DNA from: Cymodocea nodosa
Lineage: Eukaryota > Streptophyta > Magnoliopsida > Alismatales > Cymodoceaceae
DNA length: 64,000 nucleotides
Reading direction: 5' to 3'
NCBI GenBank assembly: GCA_036874045.1
Contig: CM072339.1
Span: 8,997,501 to 9,061,500 of the forward strand
Numbering within the stretch: the stretch's first letter is position 1; every line of letters begins with the position of its first letter. Below the pieces are notes generated by a model. That model did no database searches and had not been told where the DNA came from. It worked only from the letters and a program-made list of their open reading frames with translations. Of this stretch, positions 1-10,123 are shown in pieces. The position numbers and the translations under genes were made by a program.

Positions 1-560
1 TAAGTTATGTAACTTAGCATAATTTCAATCCATTGCAGACAAGTATATAACTTTAAATTTTTTCTATATTAATCGATGTTCTTAATTTTCTTTCACAAAC
101 AACAAAATTAATTGATTAAATATGATTATTTAACATTTTGCACACATCATCAAAACATTATACTCAACAATCTCCTCCTTTTTGATGATGACAAAATCAT
201 ATCAAATCAATTACCAAATTTCGTTTAACTCAACGGAGCACCTCCATTAGGTTATAGTTTAACTCAATGAACAAGTCCATTAACTTAAGCTTACATCTAT
301 TGTTTGCACTAATCATCTCCTTTTTTATAATATTAAAATTTCATCAAACAACACATAAAACTTTATGTCCCTCTTAATCATAATACTTTAAAACCATAAT
401 CATCTCCCCCTTTTTGTCATTAATCAAAAAGATGATTACAAAGTAGTAATATGAGAGACAAAATTTATAGTTGAACTATTTGTAAACTATGATTAAAGTT
501 TTAACATATTTACAATAAATATAATGTTCAAACATAAATATAAACTTTACATTTGTATTC
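1..560 (-). mobile_element. Element H: 3'-end fragment of a SIRE-like Copia
   Basis: Read on the minus strand, this stretch follows the 3' end of element E (about 57000-57640). It has a G-run in a noncoding tract, a second G-run acting as polypurine tract (about 170-185), and then the first 169 bases of an LTR that starts TGTTGAGTA, as in E. One AACTCAACGG-type motif lies near 226-236. No coding sequence is seen. The rest of the LTR lies left of the window, and the internal side is cut by element A at 561. It is a relative of E rather than a copy of it, since many bases differ. Confidence 0.75.
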
Positions 561-2072
561 TGTTAGGACCCTAGTATTTTGATAATGTAAAAATCTATGT
601 GAGGAAACAAATTGTATTTCACAGATATGACAGCTCAGGAAAAGATCAGAAGACAGATAAATAGATATAGGTAGTTCACAAATTGTTGTAAGAAAATCAA
701 ACAGTTCCAGGCTAAAGTATCTGGAAGAAAGTTAATCTTCAGTGAGTTACAGGCTTAAGTATTCGAATAGTCAATTTAAAGTAGCAGAAATACCGTCGGA
801 CAATTAGAAGAATAACTATCCAAAAATAAAAGGCCTTTGGAGAGTTTGAAAGATAGCTAGTTGAATGATTTGAGAGTTAAGGAGTTAACTATCCAAAAGT
901 TCAAGGAAATCAGAAAGTTAGGAAAGCTAACTATCTAAAACTTAAGTCATTCATTTACCTACGTGTAGAAATCCAGACAGAAGCATAAAAGGATTTTTCA
1001 AAGAGTTAGAAAGCTAACTATCCGAAAAATAAGAAGTTTCGGAAGGTTACATATTTAACTATCCAAAACTTAAGTTACTCTATTATGCACGTGTAGAAAT
1101 AAGAAGACACCAGTCGGAAGCTTAAAAGATAAATCAGAGAGTTATTGTAGCTAATTATCTAAAAGTCAAGAACGTTTCGGTGAGTTATAGTTACAAGTAT
1201 CCGAACTTATGACACCTCACATCGTATAAAATCTCACGTAACAAAAGAACTTAAGTAGATTTTCAGTGAGTTACGAACATCCTTCGGAAAGTTACATAAA
1301 TAAGTATCCAAAAGTTTGAGAAAATCAGAAGGTTATCTTGAAACACCATTCCAAACGGTAACTTACCATATTTAGACCTGCAAACTCAGCAAGTACAGTA
1401 GAATAAATCCGTTGAAGAGAAAATATGATCATTGGACTTACAAGCATAAATCATTCAATATTCAGTAGAGCTTACAAGTGAGATTACATATACAATCACA
1501 TATAGAGATACAGTATACATTGTAGATCAATTACTGTTATAGAAGAAAAAGCTCAATTTAGATTAACTACTACAAAGAATCGATTGAAAGCTAGATATAC
1601 AAGAAGATTCCTAAAGCTCTCCATGCATTAAAAGTCTGATCCAAGAAGGATCATTTGGTTCGTGGCTTCTACCTTAAAGCTTCATTCAAGTGGTTGGTTT
1701 GAGTTTCGACCTGAAAACTCAAAAGGTTGGTTTACTGAAGTTTATACCTGAAAACATCTGTGTGGTTGGTTAGAACTATGATCAGAAAGCTCAAGTGATT
1801 GGTTGGTTCTTGCTTCGACCTGAAAGCAAGTGTTTGTAAGTGTTGAGACACTTAGTGAAGCCCAAGCGATCCTTAGGGGTGGACTAGCCAAGTTGGTGAA
1901 CCACCTAAAATTCCCTTGTGTTTCTTGTTTATATTTCCGCTGTGCATGTTTAATCTTCTATTTAACACTTGTGAAAACTAATTAATCAATTTAGATAGAA
2001 AAGTTAGAAAAAGTTTTAATTACACACTAATCACCATTCACCCCCCTCTAATGAAGCCATACACTCCTAACA
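561..2072 (+). repeat. Element A: 5' LTR (Copia)
   Basis: The LTR opens with TGTTAGGACC and closes with CTCCTAACA just before a tRNA-Met type primer site. It is about 1512 bp long. The 700-1370 part holds many imperfect palindromes of the form TCGGA-(G/T)AGTTA...TAACTATCC, related in core to the palindromes of the Gypsy LTRs. The end carries the CACCCCCCTCT tract typical of SIRE-like LTR ends. The matching 3' LTR is not in the window, so age cannot be read. Confidence 0.85.
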
Positions 2073-2074
2073 AT

Positions 2075-2085
2075 TGGTATCAGAG
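2075..2085 (+). other. Element A: primer binding site
   Basis: TGGTATCAGAG lies three bases after the LTR end. It matches the 3' end of initiator tRNA-Met, the usual primer of plant Copia elements. Confidence 0.85.
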
Positions 2086-2124
2086 TAGGTTGATCTCTTT
2101 TTATAGATTTAACTATCTGAGATC

Positions 2125-2969
2125 ATGACTTCTTTTCATAGAGAGGGTCAAAACATCCATCATCCTCCCCTGTTTGATGGTATTAACTATAATTACTTGA
2201 AAAACAGGATGGAATGTTTCCTCAGAAGCTCAGATGTGAGTCTATGGAAAATGGTGGTTCTAGGAACACCTATTCCACTTAGTCATGAGGATGACTAGAC
2301 TAAGGAGGATGAGAGAATCATCCAAATGGATGCTCAAGGGTTGAATATTATTTACTATGCCTTATCTGTTGAACAATATAATAAAGTTTTAGCTTGTAAA
2401 TCTGCTTACGAGGCTTGGAACACTCTTCAAATAACCTTTGAAGGAACCAGCCAAGTGAAAGACACAAAAATCAGCATTTTACTTAGAAAGCTTGAATTAT
2501 TTAAAATGCTTGATGATGAAACTATCACTGATATGTTTTCTAGATTCATTGAGATTATTAATGGCTTAAGAGGTTTGAGAAAGGAATTTTTTGTCCGTGA
2601 ACAGGTGTAGAAAATTCTTAGAAGCTTAACTATGGAATGGAAGCAAAAGTCCACATCAATACAAGATTCCAAAGACCTCAACAAATACTCAGTAGAGGAT
2701 CTGATGGGCAATCTGCTGGCCCATGAAGTTCAAATGAAAGAATGGAAAGATGAGGAAGGAAGTGCTAAAAAGAAAACAGAAACGAAGAAAGAACTAGCCT
2801 TTCCATCAACTTAGGAACTTCAAAGCTCAGATGATGATGAAGTTATGCTATTGGTTAGAAAATTCAGAAAATGGATGAAGAAAAAGAACTAAGCCAGCAC
2901 ATCAAAAAGCAATACTCCAATATGCTTTAAATGCAAAAAGTAGGGACATATACAACCTGATTGTCCACT
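2125..2969 (+). pseudogene. gag: Element A: gag, first part (Copia)
   Basis: The encoded protein opens with the usual SIRE-like gag start, including a PLFDG-type motif followed by a region of the UBN2/gag-polypeptide kind. It ends at a CX2CX4HX4C zinc knuckle (2923-2964), which packages RNA. The knuckle is followed directly by element B, inserted next to the last cysteine codon. The gag resumes at 24062. The copy is a fossil with several breaks. The best evidence is its similarity in domain order to the gag of elements E and F in this window. Confidence 0.85.
2964..2969. repeat. Candidate target site duplication of element B (left)
   Basis: TCCACT here recurs at 24062-24067 on the other side of element B. 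Removing one copy and the element gives a continuous gag-like sequence. The exact LTR edge is uncertain by one or two bases, so the duplication may be 5 or 6 bp. Confidence 0.65.
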
Positions 2970-4814
2970 ATTCGTGTTTTCCCAGCACTACACTAGAAAA
3001 ACTTGGATTTGTTACTTCTATTTTTACTTAGTTAATTTATCTTTATGCCTATTCTTTCTTTTAGAAGTAAACAAACAACTTTTAATACAATTTAGATATT
3101 AATTCCAATTTGTACTTTAACTGCAAGTGCACAGTGTCTATTGTATCAGTGTGCAAGTACAGGTCGATCCCACAGGGAATTGCTGACGAATTTAAGAAAT
3201 GTTTGATTGTGAACAATTCAAATTTATATTCAATAAGCACTCCGTTGAGTTATAGTTAACTCAACGGACTAAGTTCGTTGAGTTATGACTAACTCAACGG
3301 ACTATCCTCGTGGACTTAAGTTAACTCCACGAGTCTGTCTCTTCTTTATAATACTGCTATTTATAGAGGAATTCGGCCAACCATTGGGCGATTCCACAGA
3401 TTGTAAATAACATCAATTAAGCTTTTTAATGCTAGTTAACATTGGATTTATCATTATGTAATACTAACATTCAGATGATTCAAATAGTAACCATTAAAAT
3501 CTTTAAGTTGTTTTGTACAAACCAATTTTAGTAAACTGTAAAATTAAAACTAACATAAAACAATCATAAAACTGATACAGATAACATTAATCACGATACA
3601 ACACAAACAATACAACACTCAAATACAACATACAAACAAAGATAAATTGTTTTTGGTATTTTTGTTTTTATGTGAACATGGAAATGGGCGAAAGGTGAAA
3701 TGTAAAGTAATTTCACTTGACAGTAAATACTTCCGACACTACTTGCAACGCGATTACACCACTAAAAATTGAACCACTTACAATTTTGTCTCCTCTCCCT
3801 ATAGAATTGCAAGATGATCTCCTCTTCAGCATATAGGCATCAACCCGAAGCCAAGGCTAAAAGCTTTACGATCTCCTGAAATATCAGTCGGCGCTTGGTG
3901 AAAATGTCTTCCCTTCCTGCGACGCGATCACTCCTCACAATGGTTGTCAGGCATTGTGTTTGGCTCGGAATCGACCCGACATCAGGCAAGTATCCTCACA
4001 GACCTCTGATGATTGGTGATTATGGTGTTGATAACGATGGTTGGTGTGATACTTCAGAGAATCGCCGATACCGTCTGCAGAAAGCTCGATGCTCCTCTGT
4101 ATACACTCGCTGTCCATCGATCACACTCTTTCTTTTTTTCTTCTTTTCTTTTATATTTCTTCAGTGGTAAATGCTTCTGCTTAAATGATCGGTTGGATTT
4201 CCTTCATTCAGATCAACAGCGATAATTTCTTTCTCCCTGCACGATTGAATTCCTACGTGATACGTGCGAACATGGTTTTTCCTTCCAACTATCTGTTCCT
4301 GCAACCGCTACAGTGGCATATTAGAAAATATATAGTCCGTGGAGTTACAGATAACTCAACGGACTTCCTTCGTTGATTTAACTATAAAACACGTGCAAAA
4401 ATAACAACTTAAGTTTATAACGCTAACCTAACGCGTTGCCTTAGTGTATTTTCATGTAACTCAACGCATGCAGTTATACTAACTTAACGAGTTATAACGT
4501 AAGTAAATCTACCAGCTCTCAATACATGTCAGCAGTAGTTTAAACATAAAATAACATTTCGGAGAGTTACAGGTATAACTATCCGATGCTCAGATACATT
4601 TTCGGATACTTAAGAATTTCACAGCCTGCAATTTACCAACAGTTCATAAATGTACTAAATTAACATTAATTCCCCAAAATTAAGCAGATTCTTCAATTAA
4701 AGCATATAACAGTGCAATTATAACATAATGGCTTAATTCTCATATGATAAGCTAAATATTATGAAATTAACCATCATTTAACCGTTAATAATATGCACTT
4801 TTTCATTCTAAACA
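2970..4814 (-). repeat. Element B: 3' LTR
   Basis: This is the downstream LTR on the minus strand, about 1845 bp. It begins (minus) TGTTTAGAATG at 4814 and ends near 2970. It matches the 5' LTR at 22234-24061 except for roughly 65-70 substitutions and a few indels. One indel is an extra palindrome unit near 3268-3300. The LTR holds a CACGTG site at 4390-4395 and a 58-bp block (4390-4447) identical to the LTR of Copia E. Confidence 0.9.
3242..3339. repeat. Palindrome cluster in element B 3' LTR
   Basis: Three palindromes lie in a row. 3242-3267 has 11-bp perfect arms (CCGTTGAGTTA / TAACTCAACGG) and a 4-base loop. 3276-3299 has 10-bp perfect arms and a 4-base loop. About 3308-3334 is a looser one with CTCGTGGA / TCCACGAG outer arms. 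The other LTR of the same element (22503-22566) has one unit fewer. Each CCGTTG/CAACGG end fits the CNGTTR consensus of plant MYB sites, which is an inference about use. Confidence 0.85.
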
Positions 4815-4829
4815 CTTCCCCCATACCTA
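4815..4829 (-). other. Element B: polypurine tract
   Basis: On the minus strand TAGGTATGGGGGAAG abuts the start of the 3' LTR. This is the expected plus-strand primer site for reverse transcription. Element C has the same site at 26806-26820. Confidence 0.8.
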
Positions 4830-6109
4830 AATTTTGCTAGTTCCTTAGCAAACTAAGATCTAATTAATTGGTCTTTCAAAAAGTGCTAGAATTAATACTT
4901 CCCCTTTTGTTTTATTTCTTCTGTTTAGCATAAACATATATTCTGTATGTTTCAGTAATCAACCTGCAAAGATATTTAGAATATATGTAAATTACATACA
5001 AAGTATATCATCTTCATATAGGTGTTAATTATATTATCGTTTGTTCTTCTTTTCATCATCTGTAATCCTGAATTTTCCAATAAGTTTTCTAGAAGAAATT
5101 TCAACAACATACGAATCAAAGTACAATCCAATTCAATCTGATTAAGACAAGTAGAATAAAGAATTGTATTTCCATTAAACAACTTCAAAAGTCAATTCCA
5201 GATTCATATTTCAGCAATTCTAGATAACAGAAAATATACTCGATTCATAAGATATCTGTATTTCACAAAACACTTGTATCTTTTCAGAACAGTATATGTT
5301 TTTTTTTTTTTTTTGGTGTACTTTAAAAGTTAATTTGACAAGCTTGAATCATGCAAGAGCTTTCTAATGTACCCATGTAACGAGCTTTCAGTCAACAATC
5401 CCAGATCTGATCAAGATCTTAGGTTGCCAGATTTTCAGAGTCCTTTTTCAGGTCAACAATCCTTACATACCTATCTACTCAAGTACAAAAGGCTCGTGAT
5501 CAAACAAGTCAATAAACTCTCAAGGTTTTTTTTTTTTTTTCTAAAAATAAATGCACACACAAAACAAAGCATTAATCACATACTGTATATGCACGTATTT
5601 CATTAATACAGATGCAGTAAAACACCAATCTCATATAATCCTACTTCTATCATTTACTAAAAATATGAATCCATAACAATAAGCTCATACTTTATCTGTA
5701 GTTTAATAAGATCTACACAAATCATTCTACAGGTTCAATCAGTCAAAGTAAATGTATCTTTCATCATATGTGTTTCATTTAATCTAGAATTCACATCTCA
5801 GCTCCTTCAGGACTTTAGATAATTTTCTGATTAAGCATTAAATATTCTGATTTCATTTTAAAATCGTGAAACTGTTAAACTCATGAAATTCAGAAAAATC
5901 ATAAGATACTATCTAGATTTACATAAATAATAAATTATATAGCATCTTCTATAGCCTTCTAAATATAACATTCAAGCAGTTTATAAAAATTTTACAGTCT
6001 CAATTATCGGATAGTTACAGCAAGTTCATAAAAATTTTCAATTTCCTCAAAACTTTGCAGTACCATTTTAATTCCTTTAATTAACAAACTTACATGGCTG
6101 TTACTTTAA
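4830..6109 (-). other. Element B: 3' noncoding module shared with Copia E
   Basis: No convincing coding sequence is seen. Read on the minus strand, the sequence aligns by eye through most of its length with element C (26820-28110) and, strikingly, with Copia E (about 53150-54215). The best block is minus-strand 5540-5330, which matches E at about 53630-53830 with few differences. Runs of A on the sense strand (5299-5316, 5527-5540) are longer here than in C. Function is unknown; position suggests a 3' untranslated region. Confidence 0.75.
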
Positions 6110-6150
6110 TTACCTCCCCCCCATACCTACATTTTGCATTGTCCTCAATG
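6110..6150 (-). other. Element B: internal purine tract
   Basis: On the minus strand an ACATTGAGGACAATGC motif is followed by GGTATGGGGGGAGG. This pair resembles the internal G-rich tract that Athila elements commonly carry downstream of integrase. Here it lies after the F-box gene instead. Element C keeps it at about 28115-28160. It may act as a second plus-strand primer; that is inference. Confidence 0.55.
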
Positions 6151-6568
6151 TAAAATATTTGACAATAAGTACAGTAATTGTAGCAGACATGAATAAAGTT
6201 TTGTTTGATTTAAAATTTAGGAAAAGTAATTGGTTACATACCTTGTTCCATTTGTATCTCTTTCTACATATTCCGATTTTTGATTCTGAAAAACTTTTCA
6301 TTCCCAGATAAACACAGAATATAAAACAAAATAACATTTAACAAATATTAATAAATCAGTGTCTTGTGTGGAACCCAGACTCCTATGCCTTTGGTGGCTC
6401 ACAAGCAAGCCAGTTGGTTTCCCAGAACAGATACCAACAAACTAGATTGATATTTTGTTTTGTTTGTTTTTTGTTTTTTTTTTATAAAATGAACATGAAA
6501 AACTTCAAAATTCTTCTTTTTTTTTTTCTAAAACTAAATGCAAAATACACAACATTAAACACACAAAA

Positions 6569-7714
6569 TCACAGCTTAAGAACATGATTGAAAAGTAGAA
6601 ACAAATGGAATAAATGTATTAGTCCAAGCAAACTTTTAGGCATAGTTCTTCTTGCTATTAATTTTGTTTTAATGCAGTTCTTGGTCCTTTTTAATTTGCA
6701 AACATGCAATATATTATAAATTCCAAATACGAGTGTATTACCATTAATGATATGTAATGCAGAAAGGGATCCTTTCTGGTTCCAGGGTAATGTAGCAGTT
6801 TCTATTTCTACATCTATTTCAATATACTCCTCTTCCCACTTCCATTCATTCATGTCTTCCATAATCCATATTTGAAATTTCATCAGTTCATCCCACCATC
6901 TTATTAGACATAAAGTAGGATCATCTTCTTCATTATACCATATTCCTATTTGAATTTTATTAAATTTTTCAGATGGTGGTTTAGCTATTTCATTCGGTAC
7001 AGGTAAAATTTCTGTATAATCATCGTAACTGTCTATGCTCACTATGTATAAATCAGATCTATATGCTATTGATATCTCCGTGACTAAATAAATATAACCA
7101 TCAAGTATGACATGTGTTTGGTTAATTAATGATTTCTGTCCTAGATATATTATAATGTTTTCATTCCAAGATCTGTTCAGAAAATTATACACACTTAAGC
7201 GTAAATCTTCACCCCAATTTCCTGTAGGTCTCCAATAATATAATTTTTCAGGAATTGTAGAATTTTTATCAGAAAATATTAAAGCTGACCCACAATTTTC
7301 AGTTGGTGCTTCAAATATATTAGGTCTTCCTATATTACATTCTTCTCCTGTTATAGGATTTCTTATCAAAATCTTAGGTAATGATAAACTTGCATACCTT
7401 GGTCTCGTCTTGTATATGATTAATCCTTCATCTATCCCCATAATATGACTCATTCCTTCTAATGCATTGGGTGGAATTCCAGTAGTTTCTTCCATAGCCA
7501 GATATTCATGGGTATTTGAACTACGATTAAATGACCTCCATATGAATCCATCTCTAATCTTAGTCATTTTTGCAACTTGTAGTCCTTGAAAATATTTTTC
7601 TTCGATATAGTCTTTAATTTCCTTTGATACACAACACATCCTGCATAGATCTTTAGCTGACAAGTTACTTAGTATTTCCCTTTATGCATCTAACGGTAAT
7701 TGCATTAATTCCAT
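6569..7714 (-). pseudogene. F-box/FBA gene carried by element B
   Basis: The predicted protein is about 380 residues, normal for plant F-box proteins with an F-box-associated (FBA) propeller. An F-box of about 40 residues starts at residue 5 and runs on through SAKDLCRMCCVSKEIKD. It is followed by FBA hallmarks: NPITGEE near the middle, GNWGEDLRLSVYNFLNRSW, and IWIMEDMNEWKWEEEY toward the C-terminus. F-box proteins recruit targets to SCF ubiquitin ligases through SKP1, in cytosol or nucleus. The gene is in the sense direction of the retroelement, between the intron-like segment and the purine tract. A second copy sits at the same place in element C, so capture came before the family spread. 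It is mostly open but probably not functional as it stands. Which host gene it came from is unknown. Confidence 0.8.
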
Positions 7715-7723
7715 TTGTCGATT

Positions 7724-9281
7724 CTGTAAAATAAAAACAAAAATTTAGCAAAGACAAAAATTAACATAACTACTACACACCCTCGTGGAGTTAAGGCATA
7801 ACTCAACAGACTAAGTTCGTTGAGTTAAAAATTAACTCTACGATACTATTAACTTAAAATAAAAATAAAAACATATATACATATAGATAGTTGCTTCAGA
7901 TATGCTGCTTCATTCAACTACCTTCCCAGAAGAGGTATCAATTTCATTAACCATTCTATTGACAGGATTAGGTATAGCTTGTATTGGCAATCCTCTAGTA
8001 GGTCTAACTTCCATTGGTTCCTTCTGTCTAAGTGGTATATTTCTATTCTGATTTTGATTTACAGCATTTCCAAATATAAATTCTAGACGATTATTTACTT
8101 GTTGGATTATCTTTTCTAATTTCTCTATTCTAACTCCTTGTTCAATTAATACTTCATAACTTATGTTCTTCTCATTTATATTTTCTCCTCCCTAGAAATT
8201 GTTGTTTCTCCAAGATAAATTCGGGTGATTTCTCCAATTAGGATTATAAGAATTTCCCAAGTTATCTCTCTGGTTTCTAGCATAAATAATATCTAAGTCA
8301 TTTATGTTTGTATTCTTTTCTGCTAGCTTTTGATTTAATGATAACTCTTCTATTTTCTTTGTTAATTCATTTAATTTCACCTCAAGCATAGTATTGGAAT
8401 CTATTTCATGCATTCCTCTTGGCAATAATCTTTTATCTACAATAGCTTCAGTCGAATTTTCCCACTGTGCAGTTATTTTTGCAAAATTTTCTAAATATGC
8501 CCATGCTTCTTCACTACATAATTTTAAAAATCCATTTTGACAAGTAGATTCTAATAAAGATTTCGTTGAAACATCTATGCCTTCATAAATTATGCCTATT
8601 AATTTGCTTTACTCATTGCATGATGTGGACATTGAGTTAGTAAATCTTTAAATCTTTCAAAATATTTCCAGAATGATTCATCCTATTTTTGGCTACACAT
8701 TAATATTTCTTTCTTCTTTTTAATCGTTTGATGTGTTGGATAGTATTTTTCCAGAAAAACAGAGCAAAATTCAGTTCATGTAGAAATTGAATCAGGCGAC
8801 AAAGTATATAACCATCTTTTAGCTGTATCTTTTAAAGCAAAAGAGATATATCTAAGTTTAATAGCATCTATACTCATGTTCGGCATTCTCATCATTTGAC
8901 AAACTTCGTTAAATTCTTTAAGGAAATAATAGGCATCCTCTCTTTCTAATCCATGAAAATGTGGCAATTGACTAATATAATTAGATTTCAGTTCAAACCT
9001 ATCTCCCTCAAAGTTTGGCAATCGAATACATGAAGGTTCATCAATTAATTTAGGATACAGAATCTCTCCTAATGGTTTTTCTACTAGAGTAGCCATCTCT
9101 ACGTTTTCTTTTAAAGAAAGGTTAGCTACACCCCAAAGAATTTCGTTAAAGTTCAGTTTAGAAAATTTTTCAGTACTCCTCTACAATGAAAATTCCTAGA
9201 TAGGTGTTCTTACTAATCGTTTAGTGCTTAGAGAACGAGTCCATGTACTCATAAATAAATAACAAAAGATTAATTACATAC
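7724..9281 (-). other. Intron-like segment of element B containing gag capsid
   Basis: On the minus strand the segment begins GTATGTAATTAATC after GACTG, a good plant 5' splice site. It ends TTTTTATTTTACAG before AATCGACAAATGG, a good 3' splice site with a pyrimidine tract. In element C the flanking sequences are joined precisely at these borders (29717/29718) and all 1558 bases are missing. The simplest reading is an intron, with C copied from a spliced RNA. Loss by chance deletion at exact GT/AG borders is much less likely. Confidence 0.75.
7910..9096 (-). pseudogene. gag: Athila-type gag capsid region, displaced to the 3' part of element B
   Basis: The start of the product carries PSCIRLPNFEGDRFELKS and then the retrotransposon gag domain (LPHFHGLEREDAYYFLKEF and AKRWLYTLSPDSI), the core of plant Gypsy capsids. 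Further on is the Athila gag signature with YNPNWRNHPNLSW, followed by a heptad-rich helix. No zinc knuckle is seen here; the family's knuckle is at the start of the 5' coding region (21918-21877). The region lies entirely inside the intron-like segment. It is a fossil with a few breaks. Its place, some 12 kb downstream of the zinc knuckle and past integrase, is unlike the usual gag-pol order. Confidence 0.8.
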
Positions 9282-9526
9282 CAGTCTAAAGCTTTCCATT
9301 CTATAAATATTTGTTGTCGTATGAAGGTTGAATCAGCTGCTTCTCCTTCCAGTTCTTCCAACGCTTTCTCCTTTCTCTTAAAAGTGCTGGTAACTCGTAA
9401 ATAACATTCTGTTTCATATATATACTGCGCATCCATAAAGTGAATAAATCTCGTTGCAAGAACGTGTCTTGCAACATGCATCGTGGTTCCTATTTTAATG
9501 GGTATATGTACCACTACTAATTTCAA
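9282..9526 (-). other. Short conserved open segment upstream of the intron-like segment
   Basis: An open frame of about 80 codons begins MKLVVVHIPIKIG and runs to the splice-like border. It is rich in basic residues and ends with an acidic ELEGEAADST stretch. The same DNA is present in element C (29718-29960) with many changes, and some of the frame is recognisable there. I do not recognise a family. It may be a leader exon of the F-box transcript rather than a protein gene. Confidence 0.35.
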
Positions 9527-9589
9527 ATTTTGGTAACCGCTAAACCAACGAAGTTTCGTTTGTGGTTAAAAGAATAACTGTTCTGCTTA

Positions 9590-9775
9590 ATCCACGAACT
9601 AACCTCGTTGAGTTACAAATTACTCAATAGAATACAGTCGGTTACTATTGCTAACTCCACGGACTAACTTCGTTGAGTTACAGATAACTCAACGGAGTGA
9701 CCTTATATTATATTACTGACCTCGTGGAGTTACGGTTAACTCAACGGAATTACTTCGTTGAGTTAACACTTGGCA
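9590..9775. repeat. Palindrome array in element B spacer
   Basis: A series of CGTTGAGTTA / TAACTCAACG and CGTGGAGTTA units. The clearest is 9671-9694, with perfect 10-bp arms and a 4-base loop. Similar arrays stand at the same place in element C (30030-30185) and in D (43405-43460). Confidence 0.8.
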
Positions 9776-9903
9776 ACTTCTAAGTTTCACTCTCGTAAGT
9801 TTTCTATTCTATTTTTTTTTCTTTATTTTTTTGTTTTTCATTCTGCTAACTGTAATAAAGTTAAATCTGTCAGTAATGCCTCATTTTGATTAAAATACAT
9901 TTA

Positions 9904-9926
9904 GGGCGTGTTAGTGCATGACGGAA
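9904..9926 (+). repeat. Harbinger left terminal inverted repeat
   Basis: It reads GGGCGTGTTAGTGCATGACG followed by GAA. It pairs with the reverse complement of 14166-14188 at 20 of 23 positions. Subterminal copies of the GACGGAAA-type motif follow up to about 10050, including a second TTAGTGCAGGACGG at about 10015-10028. Confidence 0.9.
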
Positions 9927-10060
9927 AATTCTGATGGAAAGGAAAAGGAAAATTCTGACGGAAAGGAAATGGAAAATTTGTAACGGAAAGGAAAAGGAAA
10001 ATTCTAAGAGGGGTTTAGTGCAGGACGGAAAATTCTGATGGAAATTCTGACAAAAGTTTA
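9920..10060 (+). repeat. Harbinger subterminal repeats
   Basis: The motif GGAAAATTCTGA(C/T)GGAAAGG recurs about five times. Repeats of this kind near the ends of Harbinger elements are commonly transposase or ORF1 binding sites; that use is inferred. Confidence 0.6.
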
Positions 10061-10123
10061 TTACAACTAATATTCGAAAAATACAAATACATCTTAATTG
10101 AAATATTACAATACGAAATAATA

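Noticed and set aside
3895-4225. Open frames of 70-90 codons in the LTR, with relatives at 23127-23472 and 32634-32879
   Set aside because: They are antisense to the element, lie in LTR sequence, match no family and vary in their ends. Conservation follows from LTR relatedness.
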